From Magnetospira sp. (GTDB lineage Bacteria > Pseudomonadota > Alphaproteobacteria > Rhodospirillales > Magnetospiraceae), in NCBI GenBank assembly GCA_028277325.1, contig JANQGL010000343.1, positions 1 through 16,352 of the forward strand: DNA of 16,352 bases. Reading direction: 5' to 3'. Within the stretch, counting starts at the first letter, position 1; the number at the start of each line of letters is the position of its first letter. The position numbers were made by a program, and so were the translations under genes. The notes under the pieces were generated by a model. That model was not told where the DNA came from. It ran no database searches and saw only the letters and a list, made by a program, of their open reading frames with translations. This document shows positions 7,854-13,987 of this stretch, piece after piece.

Positions 7854-7884
7854 AACGCCCCGAGCCGCCCCCGGCCGGGGCGTT
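7854..7884 (+). promoter_or_regulatory. Leader hairpin, possible attenuator
   Basis: AACGCCCCG (7854-7862) and CGGGGCGTT (7876-7884) form a perfect 9-bp stem with a 13-nt loop in the predicted 5' leader of the phage module. It is followed only by CTTGCC, so there is no proper U-tract and termination would be weak. It may be an attenuator, an RNA-stability element or the remains of a terminator from a lost upstream gene. Confidence 0.4.
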
Positions 7885-7926
7885 CTTGCCGTGAAGAAAC
7901 CCCTTACCCCTGCGATGGAGAGCGCC

Positions 7927-8136
7927 ATGGCCAGCCTGTTCAGTTCCCCCTCCGCTCCGCCGGCCCCCTACACCGAGCCGGCACCGACCGCCGATCCGGA
8001 CGCCGAGGCCCGCGAGGCCCGACTGGGCGCCATGGAGCGGCGGCGGCGCGGCCGCGCCGGCACCGTGGTCACCTCGGAGCGCGGCCTCCTGGCGTCCGAC
8101 GGCAACCTCGCCGGCAAAACCCTGCTGGGAGAATAG
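7927..8136 (+). CDS. Small phage virion-associated-like protein upstream of portal
   Basis: This 69-aa protein starts with a Pro/Ala-rich segment (residues 1-25), followed by a charged Arg/Glu-rich helix-like middle (26-44) and a conserved-looking end (RGRAGTVVTSERGLL...KTLLG). From memory, proteins of this size and pattern sit near the portal gene in many podovirus-type prophages, but no function is known to me. Another in-frame ATG lies at 7915, but the GGAG at 7917-7920 is spaced correctly only for ATG 7927. The stop is 2 nt before the portal start, so the two genes are probably translationally coupled. Confidence 0.65.
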   Translation: MASLFSSPSAPPAPYTEPAPTADPDAEAREARLGAMERRRRGRAGTVVTSERGLLASDGNLAGKTLLGE

Positions 8137-8138
8137 CC

Positions 8139-9635
8139 ATGGCCGAGGTCACGCCGGACGCCGTGCTCGACCGCTACCGACGGGCCAAGGAGCGGCGCGC
8201 GGTCTGGGAGGCGCATTGGCAGGAATGCTACGACTATGCCCTGCCGCTGCGGGATTCCGCGATCGTCGAGCGGGCGGGCGGCGAGAAGAAGACCGACCGC
8301 CTGTTCGACGCCACGGCGCCCGACGCGGTGGACCAGCTCGCGGCCGCGCTGCTCGCCCTGCTGACGCCGGCCGGGAGCCAATGGTTCGGATTCGAGGCCG
8401 GCGCCGAGGCCGACGGCACGGGGTCGGTGCAGTCCGATCTGGAGCAGGCGGCGCGCCGTATGAGGACCCATTTCGACCGCTCCAATTTCGCGGTCGAGAT
8501 GCACCAGAGCTTTCTCGACCTGGTGACCGTCGGCACCGCCTGTCTGCTGTTCGAGGAGGCGCCGCCGGGCGAGGCCTCGGCGTTCCGCTTCACCGCCGTG
8601 CCGTTGGGTCAGGTGGTGCTGGAGGAGTCCGGCGCCGGCCGCCTCGACACCGCGTTCCGGCGCAGCGAACTGACCGCCGACCAGATGCGCACCCGGTTCC
8701 CCGGGAGCGACCTGCCGCCGGAGCTGGCGCGCCGCCTGACCACCGATCCCGAGGCCCGGGCGCCGGTGGTGGAGGCGGTGAGTCCGGACGGCGGGGCGAT
8801 GTCCTATCTGGCGATCCTGGAGACCGCGCCGGATCCGGCGGCGTCGGTGCTGCGGCGCGGCCGTTTCGCGCAGTCGCCGTTCATCGCCTTCCGCTGGATC
8901 AAGTCGCCGGGCGAGGACTATGGCCGCTCGCCGGTGATGAAGGCGCTGCCCGACATCAAGACCGCCAACAAGGTGGTGGAGCTGGTGCTCAAGAACGCCT
9001 CCATCGCGGTCACCGGAATCTGGCAGGCCGACGACGACGGGGTGCTCAACCCGGCGACCATCAAGCTGGTCCCCGGCACCATCATCCCCAAGGCGGTCGG
9101 CTCGGCCGGCCTCACCCCGCTCACCCCGCCGGGACAGCTCGACACCTCGCAGGTCGTCCTCGAAAGCCTGCGCGCCAACATCCGGCGCGCCCTCCTGGCC
9201 GACAAGCTGGGTCCGCCGGAGGGGTCGCGGATGACCGCGACCGAGGTCCTGGAGCGGGCGGCCGACATGTCGCGGCTGCTCGGCGCCACCTATGGCCGGC
9301 TGCAGTCCGAACTGCTCAATCCGCTGATTCTGCGCGCCCGGGCGATCCTGCGGCGGCGCGGCGAATGGCCGGATCTGCGGCTCGACGGCCGCCAGGCGGT
9401 GATCCGCTATCGGTCGCCCCTGGCCCAGGACCAGGCGCGCGACGCGGCGCGCAACGTCGCCCTGTGGCTGGACGGCCTCCAGGGCCTGGGGCCGGCCGCG
9501 GCGGCGGTGGTCGACGCCGAGGCCGCGGCGCGCTGGCTGGCCCGCGCGTTCGGGGTGCCGGACGAACTCTTGATGCCGCCGGCCGACATCGCACCGATCG
9601 CGCCGCCGGCCGGAGGCCCGGGCGATGTCTTCTGA
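8139..9635 (+). CDS. Phage portal protein (head-to-tail connector)
   Basis: This is a 498-aa portal of the podovirus head-to-tail connecting family (T7 gp8-like), which forms the dodecameric ring at one vertex of the capsid through which DNA passes and to which the tail attaches. The N-terminal block is characteristic: WEAHWQECYDYALPLRDS followed by KKTDRLFDATAPDAVDQLAAALLALLTPAGSQWF. Further family traits are FRWIKSPGEDYGRSPVMKALPDIKTANKVVELVLKNA, and a C-terminal helical region after residue 330 beginning ALLADKLGPPEGSRMTATEVLERA. The length is close to the family norm. GGGAG lies 7 nt before the ATG. It overlaps the next gene by 11 nt. The terminase large subunit gene normally found just upstream is absent. 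Confidence 0.9.
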   Translation: MAEVTPDAVLDRYRRAKERRAVWEAHWQECYDYALPLRDSAIVERAGGEKKTDRLFDATAPDAVDQLAAALLALLTPAGSQWFGFEAGAEADGTGSVQSDLEQAARRMRTHFDRSNFAVEMHQSFLDLVTVGTACLLFEEAPPGEASAFRFTAVPLGQVVLEESGAGRLDTAFRRSELTADQMRTRFPGSDLPPELARRLTTDPEARAPVVEAVSPDGGAMSYLAILETAPDPAASVLRRGRFAQSPFIAFRWIKSPGEDYGRSPVMKALPDIKTANKVVELVLKNASIAVTGIWQADDDGVLNPATIKLVPGTIIPKAVGSAGLTPLTPPGQLDTSQVVLESLRANIRRALLADKLGPPEGSRMTATEVLERAADMSRLLGATYGRLQSELLNPLILRARAILRRRGEWPDLRLDGRQAVIRYRSPLAQDQARDAARNVALWLDGLQGLGPAAAAVVDAEAAARWLARAFGVPDELLMPPADIAPIAPPAGGPGDVF

Positions 9636-9900
9636 CGACGTCGGCTGGGGATGGTTCGCGCCGCCGGCCGGCCGGTCCGAGGCCGCCTCGCCCGACCCCG
9701 GGCGGTCGGACCTGGAACGCGACTTCGCGCGCTGCTTCGGGACCCCCGAGGGGCGGCGCGTCCTCGCCCATTTGCGCGCCGCGACCCTGGACCGGGCACT
9801 CGGTCCCGCGGCGTCCGTCGACACCCTGCGCCACCTCGAAGGCCAGCGGCATCTGGTGGCCCACATGACCGCCCTCGCGGCGCGCGGCCGCGGGGTCTGA
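9625..9900 (+). CDS. Bbp19-like phage protein
   Basis: This 91-aa protein resembles the small family named after Bordetella phage BPP-1 Bbp19. The matching part is RCFGTPEGRRVLAHLRAATLDRALGPAAS...LRHLEGQRHLVAHM (residues 36-81), with a strongly conserved 'LRHLEGQR' helix. Its function is unknown. The place between portal and scaffold suggests a role in head assembly. The start overlaps the end of the portal gene, with GGAGG about 9 nt upstream, so expression is coupled. The N-terminal 30 residues are variable, Gly/Pro-rich and probably disordered. Confidence 0.75.
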   Translation: MSSDDVGWGWFAPPAGRSEAASPDPGRSDLERDFARCFGTPEGRRVLAHLRAATLDRALGPAASVDTLRHLEGQRHLVAHMTALAARGRGV

Positions 9901-9938
9901 GCGGCAACATTCCCTTACACGTGAAAGGAACCATCGCG

Positions 9939-10613
9939 ATGAACGAGACCATCCCGAGGCCGGCGTCCGCGTCCGGCCGCCGTCCGCCGCGCCACGTGCC
10001 GGCCAAGTTCTGGGACCCGCAGCGCGAAAGCCTGCGGGTCGAGGAATTGCTGAAATCCTACCTCGACCTGGAACGGCGGCTCGGTCACCTGGCCTCCGGC
10101 GGCGTCCCCGACACGTCCGACGGCTACCGCATCGTCCGCCGCCCGTCCGGCCTGGAGTCCGATGCGGCGGTCAACGCCCGCCTGCATGCGGCCGGGTTCA
10201 CCCAGGGCCAGGCGCAGCTGGTCTACGACCTGGCCGAGGAGATGGTGATCCCGGCGGTCCGCGAGCTGCTGGCCGAGGAGGCCGCGCAGCATCAGGTGAA
10301 GCGGCTGTGCGACCGGTTCGGCGGGGCCGACAAGTGGCGCGAGACGGCGCGCCAGCTCACCGCCTGGGGACGGGCCCATCTGCCGGCCGGCACCTTCCGG
10401 GCGCTCAGCCGCGACTACGAGGGCGTGCTCGCCCTCTACCGCATGATGAGCGGCGCCGAGCCGGAACTGGCCGGGGACGGCGGTCTGGCGGCGCCGCCGG
10501 CCGGCGAGGCCCAGCTGCGCCGCATGATGGAGGACCCGCGCTATTGGCGCGACCACGATGCGGACTACGTGGCGCGGGTCACCGAGGGCTTCAAGCGCCT
10601 GTACCCCGACTGA
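9939..10613 (+). CDS. Phage scaffold-like/capsid assembly protein
   Basis: This 224-aa protein lies where the scaffolding gene normally lies, between portal and capsid. It opens with a disordered Pro/Arg-rich stretch, then has the pattern PAKFWDPQRESLRVEELLKSYLDLERRLG (residues 21-49), which I recognise from capsid-assembly (scaffold) proteins of T7-like phages. The middle is helical and charged. The C-terminus, LRRMMEDPRYWRDHDADYVARVTEGFKRLYPD, is a basic/aromatic helix like the capsid-binding ends of scaffolds. AAAGGA lies 9 nt before the ATG. The frame is open upstream (from 9651), but that part overlaps the Bbp19-like gene out of frame and is rejected. Scaffold identity is inferred from position and the motif, not proven. 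Confidence 0.7.
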   Translation: MNETIPRPASASGRRPPRHVPAKFWDPQRESLRVEELLKSYLDLERRLGHLASGGVPDTSDGYRIVRRPSGLESDAAVNARLHAAGFTQGQAQLVYDLAEEMVIPAVRELLAEEAAQHQVKRLCDRFGGADKWRETARQLTAWGRAHLPAGTFRALSRDYEGVLALYRMMSGAEPELAGDGGLAAPPAGEAQLRRMMEDPRYWRDHDADYVARVTEGFKRLYPD

Positions 10614-10667
10614 TCGCCGGCTGCGTTCGACGGGGTCGAGCGCGCGCCCCGCGCCGCTCCCCCGTCC

Positions 10668-10710
10668 GGGGCGCCGGCCGCCCGTGCCCTCTCCGGGCGG
10701 CCGGCGCCCC
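10668..10710 (+). promoter_or_regulatory. 17-bp perfect RNA hairpin between phage genes
   Basis: GGGGCGCCGGCCGCCCG (10668-10684) is exactly complementary to 10694-10710, with a 9-nt loop. It lies in the 131-nt gap between the scaffold-like gene and the 57-aa gene. There is no U-tract, so it is not a standard intrinsic terminator. It may be an RNase III processing site, a barrier to 3' decay or a pause site that lowers downstream transcription. Confidence 0.6.
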
Positions 10711-10744
10711 CTCCCATCGTCCGAACAGATAAGGAATCCCCGCA

Positions 10745-10918
10745 ATGTACGAGTCTTCCCTCCGCGATACCGTGATGCAGGCCCTCGGCAACCTGACCTT
10801 TGCCGAACTGGACGAGCTGGACGCCGCGGTGACGCCGCGCGTGGCGCACCTGCTGGCCAAGGCCTTCGGGCCGGAAATGGCGGTGCTGCTGGCCCCGCTC
10901 TACCGCGGCGAACGCTGA
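10745..10918 (+). CDS. Small phage protein of 57 aa, function unknown
   Basis: The ATG is preceded by AAGGA at 9 nt. The product (MYESSLRDTV...PLYRGER) is a compact, mostly helical, acidic protein (ELDELDAAV at 21-29) with a hydrophobic C-terminal helix (HLLAKAFGPEMAVLLAPLYR). I do not recognise a family. Codon use, ribosome site and position after the scaffold-like gene support it as a real phage gene. Its last 19 nt overlap the tail of the minus-strand ODP gene, so it marks the left border of the inserted cassette. Confidence 0.6.
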   Translation: MYESSLRDTVMQALGNLTFAELDELDAAVTPRVAHLLAKAFGPEMAVLLAPLYRGER

Positions 10919-11703
10919 TCGGCGGCCTTGGCCGGCGGCCCGCCGGGCCCCCAGACGGCATCGATCCCGGCGCTCAGGTCGAGGCCGCCCAGCCAGTCCA
11001 GGAACCGTTTCACATGGTCGTCCTTCATGACCAGGCCGTGCTGCGGCACCAGCATCCTCGGGTCGAGCGTCGCCACCCGGTGCACCCAGGCGTCGCGGGC
11101 CTCCGCGGACCCCAGCCAGCGGCGGTGAAACGGTTCCATCAGCGGCACGTGGGCATCGAAATCGTCCACCGTGTAGGTGCCCTGCGGGTCCTCGTGGCCC
11201 AGCGAGGCGCCCAGGTCGCCGGTGAACAGGATCCGCGCCGCCGGGTCGAAGACGCTGAAGTTGCCCGGCGAATGCAGGTAGTGGGCGGGGATCATCTCCA
11301 GCTGCACCGACGGCGACAGGCGGATGGTGCCGCCCTCGTCGGGAATCGGATCGAATTCGGTCTCGCGGTCGAAATGGCTGACGAAGCCGGTCCACATCCA
11401 GGACACGTAGACCTTGACGTCCGGCCGGCAAACCTGGCGCCACAGGGGCAGCGACGAACAGATGTCCGGGTCCTGGTGGGAGAAGAAGACGTGGCGCACC
11501 GAGTCCATGTCGATCCGCGCCGTCACCGCCTCCAGCATGTGCGGGAACAGTTCGAGGCCGCCGGGATCGAGCATCGCGCTGTTGCCGCCGGCGGTGATCA
11601 CCACCTGGTTGGTGTCGATGATGCCGTCGGGGCGCGCCGGATCCTGCCCGAAGACCATCCACCGGTGATCGCCGTCCCGAAACAAGGTGACGCAGTTCAT
11701 CAT
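10900..11703 (-). CDS. ODP-type di-iron metallo-beta-lactamase-fold protein (probable O2/redox sensor)
   Basis: This 267-aa protein has the metallo-beta-lactamase fold of the flavodiiron/ODP branch, without a flavodoxin domain. Predicted iron ligands are complete: H76-x-D78-x-D80 (SHQDPD), H144 (YLHSPGN), D163 (TGDLG) and H222 (PQHG). Their spacing closely follows flavodiiron proteins (H79, E81, D83, H147, D166, H227), with Asp in place of Glu at the second ligand and Ile81 at the position of the extra His. ODP proteins bind O2 and iron and, in Treponema denticola, act as oxygen sensors that signal through a chemoreceptor. The neighbouring chemoreceptor-like gene, 27 nt upstream and in the same direction, fits that role. 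GGGGAG precedes the first of two adjacent ATGs. It lies inside a phage head operon on the opposite strand, which is unusual. A simple O2 reductase or hydrolase is the main alternative. Confidence 0.85.
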   Translation of the reverse strand: MMNCVTLFRDGDHRWMVFGQDPARPDGIIDTNQVVITAGGNSAMLDPGGLELFPHMLEAVTARIDMDSVRHVFFSHQDPDICSSLPLWRQVCRPDVKVYVSWMWTGFVSHFDRETEFDPIPDEGGTIRLSPSVQLEMIPAHYLHSPGNFSVFDPAARILFTGDLGASLGHEDPQGTYTVDDFDAHVPLMEPFHRRWLGSAEARDAWVHRVATLDPRMLVPQHGLVMKDDHVKRFLDWLGGLDLSAGIDAVWGPGGPPAKAADQRSPR

Positions 11704-11730
11704 GAGGGTGCCGCTCCCCGGTTCACGTCG

Positions 11731-12528
11731 TCAATCGCCATGCCAGGCGACGGTCTTCCGGTGCATCGCCTGGCCCGCTTCGGACGCCAGCCGGACCCGT
11801 TGGCTGCCGTCGGTCAGCAGCGATTTCAGGCTGTCCATGTAGCGCCGCATGGTTTCGGCGACCTGCCGGAACTCGGCCTCGTAGGGGCCGGCCGAGGCCG
11901 CCTCGATGGCGATGTTGGTGGCGATGCTGGACGACTGCGCGGTCACGTCCTCGACCACGCTCGATTCCTTGACCAACTCGGCGACGCTCTCGACCATGGT
12001 GTCGAGACAGGCCACCACCTCGGTCAGGCAGTCGGTGCGGACCTGGCGGATATGGCGCGCGCCGCCCTCGGCGCGAGGTTCGGTCGGGTGGTCCACCAGG
12101 GCCACCGCGCGGTCCATCACCCGCAGGCACACGATCCGCGTCGCCGCCCCGGCCGATTGGATGTAGACCCTCTCGCGCAGTTGCCGCATCACGTTCTGGG
12201 CCGCGGTCAGCCGGGTCACCAGTTCGCGCGTGTACTGGGTCAGGACCCGAACCCCGGCTCCCCGGTGACCGGCCCGATTGGCCGCCAGCTCGGCATTGAG
12301 CGACAGCACGCGGATATCCTCGGCCAGCTCGGGGAGTCGCTCGAACACGCCGAATGCGTCGAATGCGTCGAGACACAGGGTGAACAGGTGGTTTGCGTCC
12401 TGCTGAAGCTGTCGCGCGCGCGCCTCCGACGGGTCCGCCTGCGCGGCCCGCGTGTGCGGATGGAAATGATCGGCTCGGGCGTCCATCGCGGGGTTGGCGA
12501 TCCGGAGATGATTTTCCTGTGCACGCAT
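11731..12528 (-). CDS. Cytosolic chemoreceptor-like (MCP signalling-tip-like) protein
   Basis: This 265-aa protein has no signal peptide or membrane segment. Two segments resemble the hairpin tip of chemoreceptors (consensus LNAAIEAARAGE.GRGFAVVA.EVR): residues 74-107 (VLSLNAELAANRAG...GVRVLTQYTRELVTRL) and 201-234 (SIATNIAIEAASAGPYEAEFRQVAETMRRYMDSL). The stretches between are helical, and VEDVTAQSSSIATNIAIEAA is the most receptor-like part. This suggests a coiled-coil protein that could contact CheA/CheW or another receptor, but the key tip Glu/Arg pattern is degenerate, so binding is uncertain. A 9-nt tandem duplication at 12352-12369 encodes DAFDAF. GAAGGGG lies about 6 nt before the ATG at 12528. 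It is the first gene of a two-gene unit with the ODP sensor. A phage protein of unrelated function is the alternative. Confidence 0.65.
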   Translation of the reverse strand: MRAQENHLRIANPAMDARADHFHPHTRAAQADPSEARARQLQQDANHLFTLCLDAFDAFGVFERLPELAEDIRVLSLNAELAANRAGHRGAGVRVLTQYTRELVTRLTAAQNVMRQLRERVYIQSAGAATRIVCLRVMDRAVALVDHPTEPRAEGGARHIRQVRTDCLTEVVACLDTMVESVAELVKESSVVEDVTAQSSSIATNIAIEAASAGPYEAEFRQVAETMRRYMDSLKSLLTDGSQRVRLASEAGQAMHRKTVAWHGD

Positions 12529-12542
12529 TATAAACCCCTTCG

Positions 12543-12603
12543 GGTGAAATGCTAATCTTTTGTGTTTTTATATTTTTAATCACCGTTTTTCATGTATTTC
12601 ACC
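12543..12603. promoter_or_regulatory. AT-rich control region with inverted GGTGAAAT arms
   Basis: GGTGAAAT (12543-12550) and its exact complement ATTTCACC (12596-12603) flank 45 nt of very AT-rich DNA, with a related AATCACC at 12578-12584. This is directly upstream of the chemoreceptor-like gene (minus) and about 140 nt upstream of the capsid gene (plus). It probably holds the promoter of the minus-strand cassette. The paired arms could be operator half-sites. I could not fix a convincing -35/-10 pair. Confidence 0.4.
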
Positions 12604-12618
12604 TATTTCGCGCGACAA

Positions 12619-12635
12619 CCCGGCAACTTGCCGGG
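12619..12635 (+). repeat. Short GC hairpin upstream of the capsid gene
   Basis: CCCGGC (12619-12624) and GCCGGG (12630-12635) pair around AACTT. It is in the 216-nt region between the divergent chemoreceptor-like and capsid genes, and the rest of that region after 12603 is GC-rich without a clear gene. It has no U-tract. The function is unknown. Confidence 0.3.
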
Positions 12636-12744
12636 CCGCGCGACCGGGTTCGCGCGACCGTCGCGCGGATCCCGCGGGCGACGCCGCCGCCCGGCGCGTC
12701 GGAACCCGCCATCCCGTTCCCCGACAGTCGAGGAGAAACAACCG

Positions 12745-13566
12745 ATGACCGTGACGGTCGACACCCATTTCGTGAAGCAATACTCGGCCGAGGTGCATCA
12801 GGAGTTCCAGCGCATGGGCTCCAAGCTGCGCAATACCGTCCGGACGCGCAACAACGTCCAGGGCTCGACCTTCGAATTCCAGAAGGTCGGGCGCGGCGGC
12901 GCCTCCACCAAGGCCCGGCACGGCAAGGTGCCGGTGATGAATCTCGACCACGGCACCGCCGAGGTGGTCCTCGAGGACTACTACGCCGGCGAGTGGATCG
13001 ACAAGCTGGACGAGATCAAGATGAACCACGACGAGCGGGCGGTGGCCGCCCGCGCCGGCGCCTACGCGCTCGGCCGCAAGGCCGACGAGCTGATCATCAA
13101 GGCGCTGGACTCCGAGTCCGTGCAGGACGCCCTGGACGGCGGCACCAAGCTGACCAAGGACAAGGTGCTGGCCGCGTTCGAGGCGCTGGGCGGGGCCGAC
13201 GTGCCCGACGACGGCGACCGCTACGCGGTGGTCGGCTGGCGCCAGTGGTCGGACCTGCTGGCGATCGAGGAGTTCGCCAACGCCGACTACGTGGGTCCCG
13301 ACGACCTGCCGTGGCGCGGCACCCAGGCCAAGAAATGGCTCGGCACCCTGTGGATGCCGCATTCGGGGCTGCCGCTGGAGACCTCGGTGCGCGACTGCTT
13401 CTGGTACCACAAGACGGCGGTCGGCCACGCCATCGGTCACGACATCAAGACCGATTTCACCTGGCACGGCGACCGCGCGGCGTTTTTCGTCAACAACATG
13501 ATGAGCATGGGCGCGGCGCTGGTCGACGCCAGCGGCGTCGTCCGCCTGCCCTGCCTCGAATCCTGA
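12745..13566 (+). CDS. Major capsid protein
   Basis: This 273-aa protein is the likely major head protein, resembling capsid proteins of BPP-1-type podoviruses and related prophages (HK97-like fold expected). Typical traits are the start TVDTHFVKQYSAEVHQEFQRMGSKLRNTVRTRNNVQGSTFEFQKVG, the middle VVLEDYYAGEWIDKLDEIKMNHDERAVAARAGAYALGRKADELI, and an end with CFWYHKTAVGHAIGHDIKTDFTWHGDRAAFFVNNMMSMGAALVD, where phage coat proteins often have a 'hkxAig.a...' strand. The frame is open to 12592, but only ATG 12745 has a strong ribosome site (AGGAG at 12731-12735), and the upstream residues are low-complexity. It is separated from the scaffold-like gene by the inserted minus-strand cassette. Confidence 0.85.
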   Translation: MTVTVDTHFVKQYSAEVHQEFQRMGSKLRNTVRTRNNVQGSTFEFQKVGRGGASTKARHGKVPVMNLDHGTAEVVLEDYYAGEWIDKLDEIKMNHDERAVAARAGAYALGRKADELIIKALDSESVQDALDGGTKLTKDKVLAAFEALGGADVPDDGDRYAVVGWRQWSDLLAIEEFANADYVGPDDLPWRGTQAKKWLGTLWMPHSGLPLETSVRDCFWYHKTAVGHAIGHDIKTDFTWHGDRAAFFVNNMMSMGAALVDASGVVRLPCLES

Positions 13567-13604
13567 TCCGTCCGTTTCCCGAGTTCCACATCCGGAGATT
13601 TCCC

Positions 13605-13874
13605 ATGGCCTACGACAGCCAAAACCTCAGCGTGCTGGCCTACGCCAACGGCTTCACGCTGTGGCACTACGTCACGCCCGACGCGGCGACCGTGGTCGAT
13701 GCCGCCGACTACTTCAACGACGCGGCCGACATGCTGCGGGTCGGCGACATGATCCTCGCCAATACCGATACCGACGGCACCCCGGCGGCCGGCGTGTTCG
13801 TGATCAACGCGAACAGCGACGGCGCGGTCGACGTGGACAACCTCACCGTGTTCGGCGGCACCGACAGCCGCTGA
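13605..13874 (+). CDS. Small phage structural-type protein (89 aa), possible head decoration
   Basis: This 89-aa protein follows the capsid gene after 38 nt and has GGAG about 8 nt before its ATG. The beginning, MAYDSQNLSVLAYANGFTLWHY, and the later DMLRVGDMILANTDTDGTP are a pattern I recognise from short proteins downstream of capsid genes in other podovirus-type prophages. The sequence is beta-rich and acidic with no helix-rich stretch, as expected for a capsid cement or decoration protein. In BPP-1, a cement protein gene lies next to the capsid gene. I make the decoration role an inference only. Confidence 0.6.
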   Translation: MAYDSQNLSVLAYANGFTLWHYVTPDAATVVDAADYFNDAADMLRVGDMILANTDTDGTPAAGVFVINANSDGAVDVDNLTVFGGTDSR

Positions 13875-13931
13875 CCGGGACCGCCGGCGGGCGGCTGCAA
13901 AAGAAGATCCAAGTCGGTCCTTCCGCACCTT

Positions 13932-13965
13932 CGGCTCCCGGTTTTCGCCGGGAGCCGTTTTTTTT
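13932..13965 (+). terminator. Intrinsic terminator between capsid and tail genes
   Basis: CGGCTCCCGG (13932-13941) and CCGGGAGCCG (13948-13957) form a perfect 10-bp stem with a TTTTCG loop, followed directly by eight T residues and then C and more T. It lies 57 nt after the 89-aa gene and 22 nt before the next start. It should end most transcripts after the head genes and leave tail genes to read-through, as in T7. Confidence 0.92.
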
Positions 13966-13987
13966 CTTTTTTCAATGGAGAGCCCCC

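Noticed and set aside
12352..12369. Tandem 9-nt repeat as a possible repeat array
   Set aside because: It is only two copies within the coding sequence (DAFDAF). No CRISPR-like array or other longer array was seen anywhere in the window.
12592..12744. Longer N-terminus for the capsid protein
   Set aside because: The added residues are low-complexity Arg/Pro/Gly. The AGGAG site fits only ATG 12745.
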